From Kitasatospora sp. MMS16-BH015 (lineage in GTDB: Bacteria > Actinomycetota > Actinomycetes > Streptomycetales > Streptomycetaceae): DNA of 64,000 nt. A model generated the notes under the pieces. It saw nothing but the letters and a program-made list of their open reading frames with translations. It was not told the origin of the DNA and did no database searches. Below are positions 1 through 7,441 of this stretch, piece by piece; the stretch's first letter is position 1; each line of letters starts with the position of its first letter. A program made the translations under genes and the position numbers. The stretch is taken from contig NZ_CP025394.1 of NCBI RefSeq assembly GCF_002943525.1, positions 7,269,001-7,333,000 on the forward strand. Direction: 5' to 3'.

Positions 1-959
1 GCGACGGTGCGGTTGGTGCAGCCGGTGTCCTTCTGCCAGCTCGGCTTGGCGTCGTACGTGGAGCAGCCGGAGCCCGCGCCGTTGCCGCCGGCGCTGGAGC
101 CCCAGACCGACTCGGACCAGCCGCGGCTGTTGGAGGCCCGGCTCAGGCTGGTGCCGCCGACGGCCGTCACGTACTTGGAGGCGGCCGGGTACTCGACGCC
201 GTAGCCGGAGTCGCCGGAGGAGACGGTGATCGCCACGCCCGGGTGGTTGAAGTACGAGCTGTCGGAGGTGGGGTCGGTGGAGTCCTCCGAACCGCCGTAG
301 CTGTTGGAGACGTACTTCGCCCCGAGCGAGACGGCGGTGTTGACCGCTGCGCCGAGGTTGTCCATGGTCGCGCTGTCGGCCTCGACCAGCAGGATGTGGC
401 AGGCCGGGCAGACGGCGCTCACCATGTCGACGTCCAGCGAGATCTCACCGGCCCAGCCGGTGTCCCCGGCGGGGTAGCTGGTGCCGCCGCGCTGGTCCAC
501 CTTCTTGAAGCAGCCGTTCGCCGTGGTGCAGGCGGGCAGGCCGTAGGTGGACCGGTAGGTCGCCAGGTCGGATTCGGCGTTCGGGTCGTCGTTGGAGTCG
601 ACGATCGCCACGGTCTGGCCGGAGCCGCCGGCGGGCAGCTTGTACGCGCCGGTCAGATCGCTCGGGCCGTAGCCGGAGGGGGTGGCGTTCGGGGCCAGCG
701 AGTGCTGCGGGGCGAGGTCGGTGCGGGCCAGCGCCAGACAGGCCATCTGGCCGGGGTGCGTGGGCGCCGCGCAGACCCGCTTGGTGGTCACGGGGTGGCC
801 GGCCGCGGGGCCGGTGGCGGGGGTAGGGGCGGCGAAGGCCGTGGTGGCCATCAGCCCGGTGGCCGCCATCGCCAGGGCGGGCAGCGTCGCGAGGGTGCGG
901 CGCAGACGGGTGGAGCGACGCGGCGTCGGTGCGCCGGGGGCAGGGGTGCGGGTGCGCAA
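1..959 (-). CDS. S53 (sedolisin) secreted serine-carboxyl peptidase, C-terminus beyond window
   Basis: Predicted extracellular protease of the sedolisin family. Translation from a TTG with GGAGG seven bases upstream gives an Arg-rich start and a hydrophobic stretch ending AFA-A near residue 43, a plausible Sec signal. The family Glu-Asp pair is seen in GEISLDVD (Glu172, Asp176) and the oxyanion Asp in SSGDSG (Asp250), followed by VTAVGGTSL. The catalytic Ser, normally in a GTS motif, lies outside the window, so integrity cannot be judged. The stretch between signal and catalytic core is shorter than the usual pro-domain of about 180 residues. No other gene shares its operon; a repeat-rich upstream region separates it from the next gene. 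Confidence 0.85.
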   Translation of the reverse strand, partial: MRTRTPAPGAPTPRRSTRLRRTLATLPALAMAATGLMATTAFAAPTPATGPAAGHPVTTKRVCAAPTHPGQMACLALARTDLAPQHSLAPNATPSGYGPSDLTGAYKLPAGGSGQTVAIVDSNDDPNAESDLATYRSTYGLPACTTANGCFKKVDQRGGTSYPAGDTGWAGEISLDVDMVSAVCPACHILLVEADSATMDNLGAAVNTAVSLGAKYVSNSYGGSEDSTDPTSDSSYFNHPGVAITVSSGDSGYGVEYPAASKYVTAVGGTSLSRASNSRGWSESVWGSSAGGNGAGSGCSTYDAKPSWQKDTGCTNRTV

Positions 960-1424
960 GGGTCAACCTCCGTGGGGGTGTTGGGGGCTGTCGCTCGGGT
1001 GCACGGGCTCTCGCCGGCGGGGGGTTCGGGTCAGGGGTGCCGGTGGTGCGGCCTGCTGGGGCCGGTGCGGTGGCCAGGGGTGCGGCCCATCGGTACGGCT
1101 TTCGGCAGGACTGGCTGGTACGGCTGTTGGTACGGCTCTCGGTAACAGCCGTTGGTACAGCCGTCGGTACGGCTGTTGTTACAGCTGTCGGTACAGCCGT
1201 CGGTACGGATATCGGTGTGGGCATGACAGAACCGCCCGCAGGACCGTCCGCTGCTGGGGCGGCCGGGGTGCGGGCATGACGCTACTGGCGGGTTCGGGCG
1301 GGCGACAAGGGTGTCCTCGGTAGGCTTTGCCAGCCCTTGCCCGTCCAACTCCATTGACTTGACTGTGAGTTGTGGCTGGTGCGGCTGCTGTGGCGCGGGG
1401 GGTGCGGACGACCCGGCGGCCCGG
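960..1424. other. 465-bp gene-free region upstream of the S53 peptidase gene
   Basis: Open frames here are repeat-derived on both strands and none has coding character. Apart from the 12-bp tandem array described separately, it holds an inverted repeat CAACTC (1346-1351) / GAGTTG (1367-1372) just after the stop of the minus-strand gene at 1425-2327, possibly a weak terminator. The S53 promoter must lie in this interval. Confidence 0.6.
1117..1213. repeat. 12-bp degenerate tandem array, about eight copies
   Basis: Units of consensus GGTACRGCYGTY run head to tail: 1117-1128, 1129-1140, 1141-1153 (13 nt), 1154-1165, 1166-1177, 1178-1189, 1190-1201 and 1202-1213. Because ACAGCCG and CGGCTGT alternate, neighbouring units also form inverted repeats, for example ACAGCCG at 1157-1163 and CGGCTGT at 1170-1176. 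It lies about 160-250 bp upstream of the S53 start codon. Whether it binds a protein, forms RNA structure or is just slippage product cannot be told from sequence. Confidence 0.8.
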
Positions 1425-2327
1425 TCAGGTGCGGCGCCGCTGCCACCAACGCCGGGGTGTGGCAGGGGTGGTGGCCGCTGCCGCCTTCCCAGCTGGTTCG
1501 GTACCGGCTGGTTCGGTCTTCACTGCTTCGATGCCCACTGCTTCGATGCCTGCTGCTTGGGCTGCCCCGCTGTGCGCTTCGGCTGCGAGAGCTTCGGCGA
1601 CGGCGGTGCGGATGCGGTCGAAGGTGGCGATCTCGGCCGGGCCCTCGCCGGGCAGTACGAGGCCGACGCAGATCAGTTGGAACCGGCCGCCGCCGAGCGG
1701 GCGTGCGATGAACACCGGCGCTCCGGCGCAGCCCTCGGGCAGTGGGGCGCTCCAGCGGACTACGCCGTCCGAGGTCCGGGCGACCGCGCCGACCAGGACG
1801 GCCTGCAGTCGCTCGTCCCGTCCCCTGCCCACCCCGCCGGGGTGGTCGACCTCGCCGACGTCATGGCCCAGGACGTAGGCGGATATCGGCTCGGGCCCGA
1901 TGGCGGCGATGTCCTCCGCCGTGGCCGCGAGGCCGTCGGTGATCTCGTCGGTGGTCCACCGCCAGCCCTTGCGCTCGGCGTGGGCGTCGAGGACGGCGGT
2001 CGGCAGCACCGCCACCCCGAGCCCGTCGAAGCGGGTCCAACCGGCGGCGAACTCGGTCATCAGGAGCAGCTCGGCGCTCATCGCCGGCTCGCAGAGCGCG
2101 GTGCGCAGCGTCCACTGGGCGAGGTCGTACCTCGTGAGCGCCTCGGCGGTCACCAGGTACTGCCGGACGATGTCCTCGTCCGGGGTGCTCTCGACGAGGT
2201 GGTTGTACCAGAACGCCGTCCCGCGGTGCCGGTCCGTGTGCGCCTGCTGGAAGGGCAGGGTCGCGCGGGCGGCGCTGGCGAGGACGGCGTTCACGACGTC
2301 GTTCTGGGGTGCGGAGTTCTCGGACAC
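1425..2327 (-). CDS. Hypothetical protein with repetitive C-terminal tail
   Basis: I do not recognise this 300-residue protein. It looks soluble: no signal peptide and no membrane helix. A segment reading EGCAGAPVF (about residues 211-219) faintly recalls the nucleophile loop of trypsin-fold proteins, but the Ser is absent, so I do not assign protease activity. The last 50 residues are low complexity, with AGIEAVGIEAV and TEPAGTEPAG, encoded by 15-nt tandem repeats at about 1490-1560, then a basic WWQRRR end. It lies 114 bp downstream of the TetR gene on the same strand and could be cotranscribed with it. Confidence 0.7.
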   Translation of the reverse strand: MSENSAPQNDVVNAVLASAARATLPFQQAHTDRHRGTAFWYNHLVESTPDEDIVRQYLVTAEALTRYDLAQWTLRTALCEPAMSAELLLMTEFAAGWTRFDGLGVAVLPTAVLDAHAERKGWRWTTDEITDGLAATAEDIAAIGPEPISAYVLGHDVGEVDHPGGVGRGRDERLQAVLVGAVARTSDGVVRWSAPLPEGCAGAPVFIARPLGGGRFQLICVGLVLPGEGPAEIATFDRIRTAVAEALAAEAHSGAAQAAGIEAVGIEAVKTEPAGTEPAGKAAAATTPATPRRWWQRRRT

Positions 2328-2441
2328 GGGACGGGACCCTACCGAGGAGGTGCTCGGCGGTCACGAGCTTTTCGGCCGCCCCGCTGGCGCCCGCTGGTGC
2401 GTGGTGGTGTCGCGCGCGATGCGGGCCGGCCTGGGCGGGGG

Positions 2442-3029
2442 TCAGTGCGTGCGCAGGCCGGTGAGCAGCAGGGACCAGACGGCCTCGAAGTCGGCCTCGG
2501 CGGTGGGGGAGGACCACTCGGAGGAGTGCACCGGGTCGTGGAAGTGCGCCGTCGCCTGGAAGACGGCCCGGGCGGTGGTCCGGGCGTGGGTGGGGCGGAA
2601 CTCGCCCTGGTGGATGCCGGCCTGGATGATCTCGGCGATCTGGTCGATCAGGGTCTCGATGTGCTGCTCGACGGTGCTGCTCAGTTCGTCCACCAGGGTC
2701 AGGTAGGTGGCGAACAGCTCGGGATCCTCGAGCGCCTTGCGCCGCTTGGCGGCGAACAGCGTGGCCAGCCAGCGGTGCAGGCGCTCGACGGCGGGGCCCC
2801 GGTCGGCGGTGATGTCGTTCAGCTGGTGGTGGGCCTGGTCCAGCCACCGCTGGGTGACGGCCGCGCGCAGGGCGGCCTTGCTGGGGAAGTGGCGGTACAC
2901 GCTGCCGTGGCTCACGCCGAGGGTGCGCGCGATGTCTACGACGGTGGCCTTGGCGGGGCCGAACCGCCGCAGGACGTCCTCGGCCGCGCCGAGGATCTGC
3001 TCGGGGGTGAGGCTGCTCTCCGTGGTCAC
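2442..3029 (-). CDS. TetR/AcrR family transcriptional regulator
   Basis: One-component DNA-binding repressor. The N-terminus carries the typical TetR helix-turn-helix: VVDIARTLGVSHGSVYRHF followed by PSKAALRAAV, then a variable ligand domain (about 195 residues in all). A GTG at 3029 is chosen because the protein then begins a few residues before the HTH; a longer frame to 3119 adds a Pro-rich extension atypical of the family. It lies downstream of an aldo/keto reductase gene on the same strand, a likely target. The 236-bp gap between them holds a 17-bp direct repeat (3128-3144 and 3201-3217) beginning CCGGTGGCC. Ligand unknown. Confidence 0.88.
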   Translation of the reverse strand: MTTESSLTPEQILGAAEDVLRRFGPAKATVVDIARTLGVSHGSVYRHFPSKAALRAAVTQRWLDQAHHQLNDITADRGPAVERLHRWLATLFAAKRRKALEDPELFATYLTLVDELSSTVEQHIETLIDQIAEIIQAGIHQGEFRPTHARTTARAVFQATAHFHDPVHSSEWSSPTAEADFEAVWSLLLTGLRTH

Positions 3030-3265
3030 GGTGCGGTACGTCCTTAGGTGCGGCGGCTCGGTGGGACCGGGGCTGGTGCCGGGGTTGCCGGGCCTGGGGC
3101 GGTGCGGGCGGACGGTCACCTCGGGTGCCGGTGGCCGCCGACGGCGTCGGCGGTCCGACGTTGCCGGTGGTCACCGGGCTGCGCCGGGGGGCCGACGTGG
3201 CCGGTGGCCGCCGACGGTGCGGGTGGCGGCGGTCGCCGGCCGGCGGGTGGGGGTGCCCGCTGGGG

Positions 3266-4282
3266 TTACGCGCCGTGCTCGCTGTCGAGGTGGGCCATCT
3301 GAGCAGCAGCGTAGCGGTCTCCGGCGGCCGCTCCGGCCGGGACGGCCTGCTCGATCGCGGCCAGGTCGGCCGGGGTGAGGGTCACCTCGAGCGCGCCGAG
3401 CGCCTCGGCCAGACGGTCGCGGCGGCGGGCACCGACCAGCGGCACGATGTCCTCACCGCGCGAGGCCACCCAGGCGATGGCCACCTGGGCCACGCTCACG
3501 CCCTTCGCCTCGGCGATGGCGCGGAGCGCCTCGACCAGGCTCAGGTTGTGGGTGAGGTTGTCGCCCTGGAAGCGCGGGCTGAAGCCGCGGAAGTCGGTGG
3601 CGGCCATCTCGCGGTCGTTGGACCAGTGGCCGCTCAGCAGGCCGCGGGAGAGCACGCCGTACGCGGTGATGCCGATGCCCAGCTCGCGGGCGGCGGGCAG
3701 CACGGCGGCCTCCAGGGTGCGCGAGATCAACGAGTACTCGATCTGGAGGTCGCTGATCGGGTGCACGGCGGCGGCGCGGCGCAGCGTGTCGGCGCCGACC
3801 TCGGAGAGCCCGATGTGCCGCACGTAACCGGCCTTGACCAGGTCGGCGATGGCGCCGACGGTCTCCTCGATCGGGACGTTCGGGTCGAGGCGGGCCGGGC
3901 GGTACACGTCGATGTAGTCGGTGCGCAGGCGGCGCAGGGTGTAGGCGAGGGCCGACTTGGTGGCGGCGGGGCTGGCGTCGTAGCCGAGCCAGGAGTTGTC
4001 CGGGCCGCGCTGGGCGCCGAACTTGACGCTGATCTGGACGGACTCGCGGTCGCGGCCGCGCAGTGCCTCGTGGATCAGCAGCTCGTTGTGGCCCATGCCG
4101 TAGAAGTCGCCGGTGTCGAGCAGGGTGACGCCCGCGTCTAGGGCGGCGTGGATGGTGGCGATGCTCTCGGTCTCGTCGGCGGGGCCGTAGAGGTCTGACA
4201 TGCCCATGCAGCCTAGGCCGAGGGCGGAGGTGGGGAGGCCGTTGCGGCCGAGGGTGGTGCGGGCGGGGCGGGTGCTGCTCAT
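3266..4282 (-). CDS. Aldo/keto reductase
   Basis: NADPH-dependent (beta/alpha)8 oxidoreductase of 338 residues. Landmarks are LGLGCMGMSDLYG near the N-terminus, the catalytic Asp/Tyr region LLDTGDFYGMGHNEL, the Lys in QISVKFGAQ, the segment VYRPARLDP where many family members have the active-site His, IEETVGAIADLVKAGYVRHIGLSE, and a C-terminal cofactor segment IVPLVGARRRDRLAEALG. The ATG at 4282 has AGGAG upstream and begins right before the family core; longer frames run into repetitive DNA. Substrate is unknown. Its promoter region contains an 11-bp-arm palindrome and direct repeats, and a TetR gene follows, suggesting inducible expression. Confidence 0.9.
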   Translation of the reverse strand: MSSTRPARTTLGRNGLPTSALGLGCMGMSDLYGPADETESIATIHAALDAGVTLLDTGDFYGMGHNELLIHEALRGRDRESVQISVKFGAQRGPDNSWLGYDASPAATKSALAYTLRRLRTDYIDVYRPARLDPNVPIEETVGAIADLVKAGYVRHIGLSEVGADTLRRAAAVHPISDLQIEYSLISRTLEAAVLPAARELGIGITAYGVLSRGLLSGHWSNDREMAATDFRGFSPRFQGDNLTHNLSLVEALRAIAEAKGVSVAQVAIAWVASRGEDIVPLVGARRRDRLAEALGALEVTLTPADLAAIEQAVPAGAAAGDRYAAAQMAHLDSEHGA

Positions 4283-4328
4283 GGCGGGGTGCTCCTGGGG
4301 AGGGTGCGGCGGTGCGATGGCGACTTCG

Positions 4329-4545
4329 CGTCGACGGATGTGTGCCGACGGGTGTGCATCGACGGACGTGTGTTGACAGAGGGGTGTCGACAGGGACGCG
4401 TCGACAGAGTCGCACTGACAGGTATTGACTATGGCATGTCGGATGACAGATTTCAATATCTGTCATCCCATACCCGTCAGTCGTCACCTGCTACCCGTCG
4501 CCTGTCGCCCGTCACCCGTTACGTGCCATCTGCCCTCTGCCATCT
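4329..4545. repeat. Two clusters of degenerate short repeats flanking a palindrome
   Basis: Left cluster, about 4329-4435: a TCGACGG or TCGACAG core recurs every 13-17 bp (for example TCGACGGATGTGT, TCGACGGACGTGT, TCGACAGGGACG, TCGACAGAG). Right cluster, about 4478-4545: recurring CCCGTCACC, CCTGTCGCC, CCATCTGCC and CCATCTGTC words. The arrangement lies between the CDGSH-type gene and the aldo/keto reductase. It is neither CRISPR-like (units too short, no unique spacers) nor coding. Confidence 0.6.
4441..4468. promoter_or_regulatory. Perfect 11-bp-arm palindrome upstream of aldo/keto reductase
   Basis: GGATGACAGAT (4441-4451) and ATCTGTCATCC (4458-4468) are exact inverted copies around TTCAAT. 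It lies about 160 bp upstream of the reductase ATG and about 80 bp after the stop of the preceding minus-strand gene. The stem is only moderately GC-rich and no T-run follows, so an operator is at least as likely as a terminator. The adjacent word TGACAG also recurs just outside the palindrome, in CACTGACAGG. Confidence 0.6.
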
Positions 4546-4546
4546 G

Positions 4547-4987
4547 TCACCCGCAGGTGCCGCTCCGGTCGCAGTACGGCGGCTCCGCCGTGGCCCCGCA
4601 GCCGCAGAGCATCGCCCGGTTCGTCTCCCGCGCCGCCTCCCCGACCCCGATCCGCAGCTCACCCCGCACCAGAAGCCGCCCGTCGGGCTCCGCCACCACG
4701 CTCGTCGGCCGCTCCGGCTCCTCGCCCCGCCCGTCCGAGAAGCGGTAGGTCAACGCCCCGGTCGGACACCGCCGCACCACCTCCGCCACCCGCTCCGGGT
4801 CCGCCGCCCCCGGGGTGATCCACGGCCGCCGCCCGGTGTCGAACACCTCCGGCAACCCCCGCACGCACTCCGCCGCGTGCCGGCAGACCGCCGAGTCGAA
4901 GCTGACCGCCACCCCGACCCCGCCGTCCTCGGCCGCCCCCGACTCGTACGTCTTCACCGTCGTCTTCACCGTCGACTTCTCGCTCAT
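4547..4987 (-). CDS. YjdI-type (4Fe-4S) mono-cluster protein fused to a CDGSH-like domain
   Basis: Small predicted iron-sulfur protein (146 residues), probably cytosolic, electron-transfer or sensing role not established. Residues about 27-78 match the divergent 4Fe-4S domain of YjdI: VCRHAAECVRGLPEVF, then RPWI and RRCPTGAL. The C-terminus has a CDGSH-like motif CGCGATAEPPYCDRSG. In a canonical CDGSH domain the fourth ligand is His (CDGxH); here that position is Gly, followed by TCG and the stop. The neighbour 82 bp downstream of its start is a YjdJ-type acetyltransferase on the same strand; E. coli has the same pair yjdI-yjdJ. The ligand replacement could be real or the motif could be decayed. 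Confidence 0.8.
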   Translation of the reverse strand: MSEKSTVKTTVKTYESGAAEDGGVGVAVSFDSAVCRHAAECVRGLPEVFDTGRRPWITPGAADPERVAEVVRRCPTGALTYRFSDGRGEEPERPTSVVAEPDGRLLVRGELRIGVGEAARETNRAMLCGCGATAEPPYCDRSGTCG

Positions 4988-5069
4988 CTGCGTCGCTCCT
5001 CCTCCTGCGCCTGTCCTGATCGCCGACCCCTCCCGCCCCGGGAGGGCGGTCGGGGGATCGGTCGGGGGA

Positions 5070-5375
5070 TCAGTCGGTCACCTGGCTGCGGTTCTCGTAC
5101 GCGAGGTCCGCGTACTCGGGGTGGCGGATCATCCAGGCCTTGATGAACGGGCAGGTGGCCAGGACGGGAAGGCCGCGCCGACGGGCGTCGTCGAGGGCGG
5201 TGCGGGCGAGGGCGGCGCCGATGCCCTGGCCCTCGTAGGCACGTTCGACGATGGTGTGCGGGTAGACGACCAGGGCGGCGCTGCGGATGTACTCGGCGAA
5301 ACCGGCGAGTTCGCCGTCGGCGCTGCGGGCCTCGAAGCGGTTCTGCGCCGGCACGTCCGCGATGGTGACCGTCAT
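5070..5375 (-). CDS. YjdJ-like GNAT N-acetyltransferase
   Basis: Compact acetyltransferase of the COG2388 type (101 residues). Visible hallmarks are FEARSADGELAGFAEY near the start, the acyl-CoA pyrophosphate-binding loop VERAYEGQGIGAALARTAL, and the C-terminal core LPVLATCPFIKAWMIRHPEY. The Cys in TCPFI is the residue typical of this subfamily. ATG at 5375 has GGAGAT six bases upstream. It lies just upstream of the YjdI/CDGSH gene on the same strand, an arrangement also known from E. coli, so the two probably act together. The natural acyl acceptor is unknown. Confidence 0.88.
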   Translation of the reverse strand: MTVTIADVPAQNRFEARSADGELAGFAEYIRSAALVVYPHTIVERAYEGQGIGAALARTALDDARRRGLPVLATCPFIKAWMIRHPEYADLAYENRSQVTD

Positions 5376-5849
5376 GTCGATCTCCGAATCTCTCGTCGGG
5401 CGTCCGTCAGGTGACCCGAGCAGGTCGTACCCGGTCGGACCGGGGCGAATCGGGATGGATCGCCGCCCGGGCTCATCATCGGGGGAGGGGGCTCCGCGGC
5501 CGGTCCGCGCCACGCCAGCCGGGCCGCCCGGTTGAGGGTGTGTCACCTGAGGGAGGCAGTTCGGCGGGGTATTGCCGGTTCATGGTGCCGATGCTGGGAC
5601 GCGGGTTCATGGTGGGAGGAAGCGCACCCTCAGCCGGGCCGCCGCCACGGACGATGCCCGGGTGGACAGCCGACCCGGCTGTTCGCCAAGGCGACGTAGT
5701 ATCGGGCCACCTCGCAGGGGAACGAACGAATCTTCTAGGCTCGCCTCGGCTTCCCTGCACCCGTGCCCCCCAGCATCGACGCACCGAGGCCACCGTCCCG
5801 GAGCCCCCGGGACGAAGCCGGGGTCACCGGACCGAGCGAGGAGGACGCA
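5376..5849. other. 474-bp gene-free divergent intergenic region
   Basis: Lies between the minus-strand acetyltransferase and the plus-strand leader ORF. No frame looks coding. GGTTCATGGTG occurs twice, at 5577-5587 and 5604-5614, 27 bp apart. The stretch 5690-5745 is less GC-rich and is the likeliest place for the promoter of the downstream peptidase, but I cannot assign -35 and -10 boxes with confidence. Confidence 0.45.
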
Positions 5850-5960
5850 GTGTTTCTCAGCCCGAGGTACCCCAGCCCGGGGATTCCCGGTACGAGGTCG
5901 TACGGCAGTGCAGGGTCGGCCGGAGTACCCGCCCCCGAAACCCGGGGAGGTGCGCGTTGA
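5850..5960 (+). CDS. Candidate 36-residue leader ORF overlapping the M20 peptidase start
   Basis: GTG at 5850 has GAGGAGG close upstream, one of the best Shine-Dalgarno sequences in the area. The product begins MFLSPRYPSPGIPG and is Gly/Pro/Ser rich. Its TGA (5958-5960) overlaps the TTG start of the peptidase (5957-5959) in the string TTGA, so ribosomes finishing the leader could restart. No homologue is known to me. It may be a genuine coupling leader or merely a translated artefact. Confidence 0.4.
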   Translation: MFLSPRYPSPGIPGTRSYGSAGSAGVPAPETRGGAR

Positions 5961-7339
5961 GCTCTCATACAGCGGGTTCCCGTCCGGTGGAGTCCCATCC
6001 GGCTGCTGCCGAAGCCGCGGACCAGCAGCCCGCACCCCGATCGGCCCCCGGTGCGGCCGGTGCGGCCGGTGCGGCCGGTGGGGAGCAGGGCAGTGCGGAA
6101 CGGGGCGGTGCGGAGCAGGGCGGTGGGCCGGCCCCCGAGGCCAAGGCGACGGTGGCGCCCGAGACCGCCGCGCTGCCGGGTGTCCCGGCCGCGATGACCA
6201 GCCGGGCGCGGGCGTTGGCGGCGGCCGTGCGGAGCCGGTGCACCGATCTGGTGGCGCTGGAGTCGCCCACCGGGGACGTCGAACGGTTGAACGCGCTGGC
6301 CGAGGAGCTGTCGGCCGGGTTCCGGGCCACCGGGGCCACCGCTCGGCGGGAGCCCGGTCCGGCCGGTGACCACCTGGTGCTGGAGTGGGCCGGGCAGGAG
6401 GAGCACCTGCCGCACCTGCTGATGGTCGGCCACCACGACACCGTCTGGCCCGCCGGCACGCTGACCGACTGGCCGGTGGAGGAGCAGGCCGGGCTGCTGA
6501 GCGGGCCCGGGGTGCTCGATATGAAGGCGGGGCTGGCCCTGCTGGAGGGCGCGATGGCGCTGCTCGCCGATCTCGGGCAGCGGCCGCACCGCTCGGTGCG
6601 CCTGGTGGTCGTCGCGGACGAGGAGGTCGGCAGCCCGGACGGCCGTCGGCTGGTCGAGCGCCAACTCCCGGGCGCCGCAGCGGTGATCGGCCTGGAGCCG
6701 CCGCACCCCGACGGCCGGGTGAAGACCGCCCGCCGGGGCAGCACCCGGGTCAGGCTGACCGTCACCGGACGCGAGGCGCACTCCGGCAACGCGGCCGGTC
6801 AGGGCATCTCCGCCGTGGACGAGCTGGTCGACCAGCTGGTCGCCGTCCGGGGCCTGGCCGGGGTGCCCGGCACCGAGCTGAACGCCGGCTGCATCACCGG
6901 TGGCAGCCGGGCGAACGTGGTCGCAGGCCGTGCGGAGGCGGAGCTGGGGCTGCGGTTCGCGACCGCCGAGGCGCAACGCCGCACCCTCGACAACCTCGCG
7001 CACCTGACCGCGCTGCGGCCGGGGGCGCGGGTGCGGACCGAGGTGCTCTCCAGCCGTCCCGCCTGGCCCGAGCGTTCGGGCAACCCGCTGCTGCGGCACG
7101 TCCGTTCGCTCGCGGCGGTGCTCGGTCAGCAGCTGGACGGTGCCCCGGCCGGCGGCGCGGGTGACACCAACCTGGCCGGCGCCCGCGGCCTCCCCACCCT
7201 CGACGGCCTCGGCGCCGTCGGCTCCGGCGCCCACGCCCGCACCGAGCACATCGACACCACCCAGCTGGCCCCGCGGATCGCCCTGCTGGCCACCCTGCTC
7301 GCCGTCCCGCTGCCGCGCCTGCGCGGCACCGGCAGCTGA
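5957..7339 (+). CDS. M20 family metallopeptidase (carboxypeptidase G2-like)
   Basis: Two-zinc exopeptidase or amidase, probably cytosolic. Metal and catalytic residues are recognisable in order: GHHDTVWPAGT (His, Asp), GVLDMKAG (bridging Asp), ADEEVGS (catalytic Glu and ligand Glu), LEPP (ligand Glu), the dimerisation-domain motif GREAHSGNAAGQGISAV, and near the C-terminus GSGAHARTEHI (ligand His). Start is TTG with GGGGAGG six bases upstream; it overlaps the stop of a leader ORF. The first 75 residues before the peptidase core are low complexity (GAAGAAGAAGG, then EQGSAERGGAEQGGG) and encoded by 9-nt and about 21-nt repeats. An internal ATG just before TSRARALAAAV would remove this tail. Substrate unknown. 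Confidence 0.88.
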   Translation: MSSHTAGSRPVESHPAAAEAADQQPAPRSAPGAAGAAGAAGGEQGSAERGGAEQGGGPAPEAKATVAPETAALPGVPAAMTSRARALAAAVRSRCTDLVALESPTGDVERLNALAEELSAGFRATGATARREPGPAGDHLVLEWAGQEEHLPHLLMVGHHDTVWPAGTLTDWPVEEQAGLLSGPGVLDMKAGLALLEGAMALLADLGQRPHRSVRLVVVADEEVGSPDGRRLVERQLPGAAAVIGLEPPHPDGRVKTARRGSTRVRLTVTGREAHSGNAAGQGISAVDELVDQLVAVRGLAGVPGTELNAGCITGGSRANVVAGRAEAELGLRFATAEAQRRTLDNLAHLTALRPGARVRTEVLSSRPAWPERSGNPLLRHVRSLAAVLGQQLDGAPAGGAGDTNLAGARGLPTLDGLGAVGSGAHARTEHIDTTQLAPRIALLATLLAVPLPRLRGTGS

Positions 7340-7388
7340 GCGCAGTACGGACGGCTGAGGGCACGACCGGCAGCTGAGTGCAAGCACC

Positions 7389-7423
7389 GGCCCGCCCGCG
7401 GGGAGCGCCCCTGCGGGCGGGCC
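7389..7423. terminator. Bidirectional hairpin terminator
   Basis: GGCCCGCCCGC (7389-7399) pairs perfectly with GCGGGCGGGCC (7413-7423); the stem continues as GGGG/CCCC with one bulged T and a 4-nt loop AGCG. It lies between the convergent M20 peptidase and DUF4328 genes. There is no T-run, as is usual in such GC-rich genomes. Confidence 0.75.
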
Positions 7424-7441
7424 GCGGTCATGACCGCACGC

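Noticed and set aside
1425-2327. Active trypsin-like protease
   Set aside because: The only hint is GCAGAPVF; the nucleophile Ser is missing, and no His/Asp motifs or signal peptide are present.
4329-4545. CRISPR array
   Set aside because: Units are only 7-16 bp, degenerate, lack uniform spacers, and there are no cas genes nearby.
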